From Cyclobacterium sp. 1_MG-2023 (GTDB lineage Bacteria; Bacteroidota; Bacteroidia; Cytophagales; Cyclobacteriaceae): a stretch of 64,000 nt of DNA. Of the stretch, positions 62,587 to 64,000 are shown in pieces. The stretch lies in the NCBI RefSeq assembly GCF_030546805.1, contig NZ_JAUOPC010000011.1:1-64000 (forward strand), written 5' to 3'. The notes under the pieces are model-generated. The model worked only from the letters and a program-made list of their open reading frames with translations. It was not told the DNA's origin and ran no database searches. Numbering within the stretch: the stretch's first letter is position 1; the number at the start of each line of letters is the position of its first letter. Made by a program: the position numbers and the translations under genes.

Positions 62587-64000
62587 ATGAAAATTAAAAC
62601 GTATAGGCTTTCCCTTTTTGTGGCCATTTCAGCAGTATTTTTGATTGGAATGTCTTCCTGTAGCAATAATTCAGACAAAGAAATAACCACTGAAAAGCCC
62701 AACATCATCTATATTCTGGCAGATGATCTGGGTTATGGTGATTTGAGTTTTTTAGGCCAATCCAAATTTAAAACTCCGAATATTGATAAGTTGGCAGCAA
62801 ATGGTATGGTGTTTACCCAGCATTATTCAGGTTCAACGGTCTGTGCTCCTTCAAGGTCTGCATTGATGACAGGAATGCATACCGGACATACCCAAGTTAG
62901 GGGGAATAGGGGCTTGAACGGCGGTCAATTTCCTTTAAAGGAAGGGACTCAAACACTGGCAAGCGTATTGAAAAAAGCGGGCTATACTACTGGCGCATTT
63001 GGGAAATGGGGGCTTGGCTATCCAGGCTCTGCCGGAGCGCCACTGAATCAAGGGTTTGATGTGTTTTTTGGTTTTAATAGCCAGACCATCGCCCATAATT
63101 ATTACCCCAGAGAATTATGGGACAATGATAAAATTGTAAGTCTGGAAGGAAATCAAGGAACAGCTCAAGGCCAATATGCACCAAACCTTATTCAGGAAAG
63201 GCGATTGGAATTTATAGAGGCAAATAAGGACACCCATTTTTTTATGTATGTGCCTACGATTATTCCTCATGCAGAACTTTTTGCTCCGGATGAGTATATG
63301 GAGAAATTTCTTACCAAAACCAATCCTGAACCACCTTATCAATATGAAAGCAATCTGGGTCCTGAAACCCATTTTAAGGGAGTGGATGATCCAGAACACC
63401 CAAGGTATAAGGTTGGAGGTTACGGTTCTCAAGTCTATCCACATGCTGCTTTTGCAGCCATGGTGACACTCCTTGATGATCATGTAGGTCAGATTGTCTC
63501 CAAATTGGAGGAATTGGGAATTTTGGACAATACAGTGATCGTGTTTACTTCCGACAACGGTCCACACCTAGAGGGAGGGGCAGACCCTGATTTTTTTAAC
63601 AGCAATGGCCCATTTCAAGGATACAAAAGAGATTTATTGGAAGGCGGAATTCATGTTCCGATGGTATTGAGCTGGCCGGCCAAAGTTAAAAAAGGAAGTC
63701 AAACTGATCATATTAGTGCATTCTGGGATATTTTACCCACTTTTTCAGCTTTGGTAGGGGAGGAATTAGAGGCGCCTATAGATGGTATATCCTTTCTTCC
63801 TACCCTTATGGGTGAAGGAGAACAGCCGGCGCATTCTCACCTTTACTGGGAGTTCCATGAAAAAGGTGGAAAACAGGCCGTAAGAAAAGGTAAATGGAAA
63901 GGGATCAAATTAAATGTATTTGAAGGAAATGAAACGATTCAGCTTTATGATTTAGAGCAAGATCCGGGGGAGACTAAAGACTTGGCCAGCGAATTTCCTG
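62587..64000 (+). CDS. Sulfatase (S1 type), lipoprotein, 3' end beyond the window
   Basis: 471 codons are visible and the frame is open at the window edge. Lipobox MSSC (Cys25), LADDLGYGD (44-52), formylglycine motif CAPSR (86-90), GKWGLG with Gly in place of the usual His, TSDNGP and LLEGGIHVP. Closest in this window to the sulfatase at 4800 (shared TQHYSG, CAP-R, HTQVRGN-like and GKWGLG), so the two probably act on similar substrates. It follows the iduronate-sulfatase-like gene by 22 bases. Confidence 0.92.
   Translation, partial: MKIKTYRLSLFVAISAVFLIGMSSCSNNSDKEITTEKPNIIYILADDLGYGDLSFLGQSKFKTPNIDKLAANGMVFTQHYSGSTVCAPSRSALMTGMHTGHTQVRGNRGLNGGQFPLKEGTQTLASVLKKAGYTTGAFGKWGLGYPGSAGAPLNQGFDVFFGFNSQTIAHNYYPRELWDNDKIVSLEGNQGTAQGQYAPNLIQERRLEFIEANKDTHFFMYVPTIIPHAELFAPDEYMEKFLTKTNPEPPYQYESNLGPETHFKGVDDPEHPRYKVGGYGSQVYPHAAFAAMVTLLDDHVGQIVSKLEELGILDNTVIVFTSDNGPHLEGGADPDFFNSNGPFQGYKRDLLEGGIHVPMVLSWPAKVKKGSQTDHISAFWDILPTFSALVGEELEAPIDGISFLPTLMGEGEQPAHSHLYWEFHEKGGKQAVRKGKWKGIKLNVFEGNETIQLYDLEQDPGETKDLASEFP

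Overview
The window looks like chromosomal DNA of a marine-type Bacteroidota, most likely Cytophagales close to Cyclobacteriaceae (Cyclobacterium, Algoriphagus or Echinicola relatives). This rests on the AT-rich sequence, two SusC/SusD pairs, many lipoproteins with a Cys close after the signal peptide, several promoters of the Bacteroidota type (TTTG, about 20 nt, TAnnTTTG), and families typical of that group (6-bladed beta-propeller lipoproteins, UnbV/ASPIC proteins, 7TMR-DISM kinases, DUF1549/DUF1553 proteins). The genus assignment is inference. I saw no rRNA, tRNA, CRISPR array, prophage or intact insertion sequence.

Layout. 1-2.1 kb: an inverted-repeat element and a lipoprotein. 2.1-8.9 kb: a PhoD-like phosphatase, a sulfatase and a cytochrome-like DUF1549/DUF1553 protein. 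9.5-21.7 kb: one long operon of susC, susD and five consecutive sulfatases, closed by a strong terminator. 21.9 kb: a small eight-cysteine protein. 22.8-27.7 kb: a second susC/susD pair with a small lipoprotein. 27.8-38.4 kb: a 1171-residue FG-GAP/ASPIC lipoprotein and four separately transcribed oxidative or sugar-catabolic genes (sorbosone dehydrogenase-like, TIM-barrel isomerase, cytochrome c fusion, isochorismatase-like hydrolase). 38.5-45.3 kb: a Cys-rich protein and two paralogous beta-propeller lipoproteins flanking a LemA/TPM operon. 45.6-46.2 kb: a HigBA-type toxin-antitoxin pair with its own promoter and palindrome. 46.7-50.5 kb: a four-gene minus-strand operon (ECF-S-like membrane protein, phosphoribosyltransferase, TonB-dependent receptor, aldo/keto reductase). 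51.2-57.2 kb: an acyltransferase, a CPYC flavoprotein behind a perfect palindrome, a ROK protein, a hybrid histidine kinase and a small protein. 57.7-60.8 kb: fdhD and an FdhF/YdeP-type molybdoenzyme. 61.1 kb to the end: two more sulfatases, the last cut by the window edge.

How it fits together. Eight S1-type sulfatases, two SusCD import systems, a PhoD-like phosphatase and periplasmic oxidoreductases point to use of heavily sulfated, possibly otherwise modified, carbohydrate. No glycoside hydrolase or polysaccharide lyase is visible in the window, so this locus appears to do uptake and desulfation while depolymerisation is encoded elsewhere. No formylglycine-generating sulfatase-maturation enzyme is present either. 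The least familiar parts are the ECF-S-like/phosphoribosyltransferase/TonB receptor/reductase operon and the two small proteins that share a repeated four-cysteine motif.
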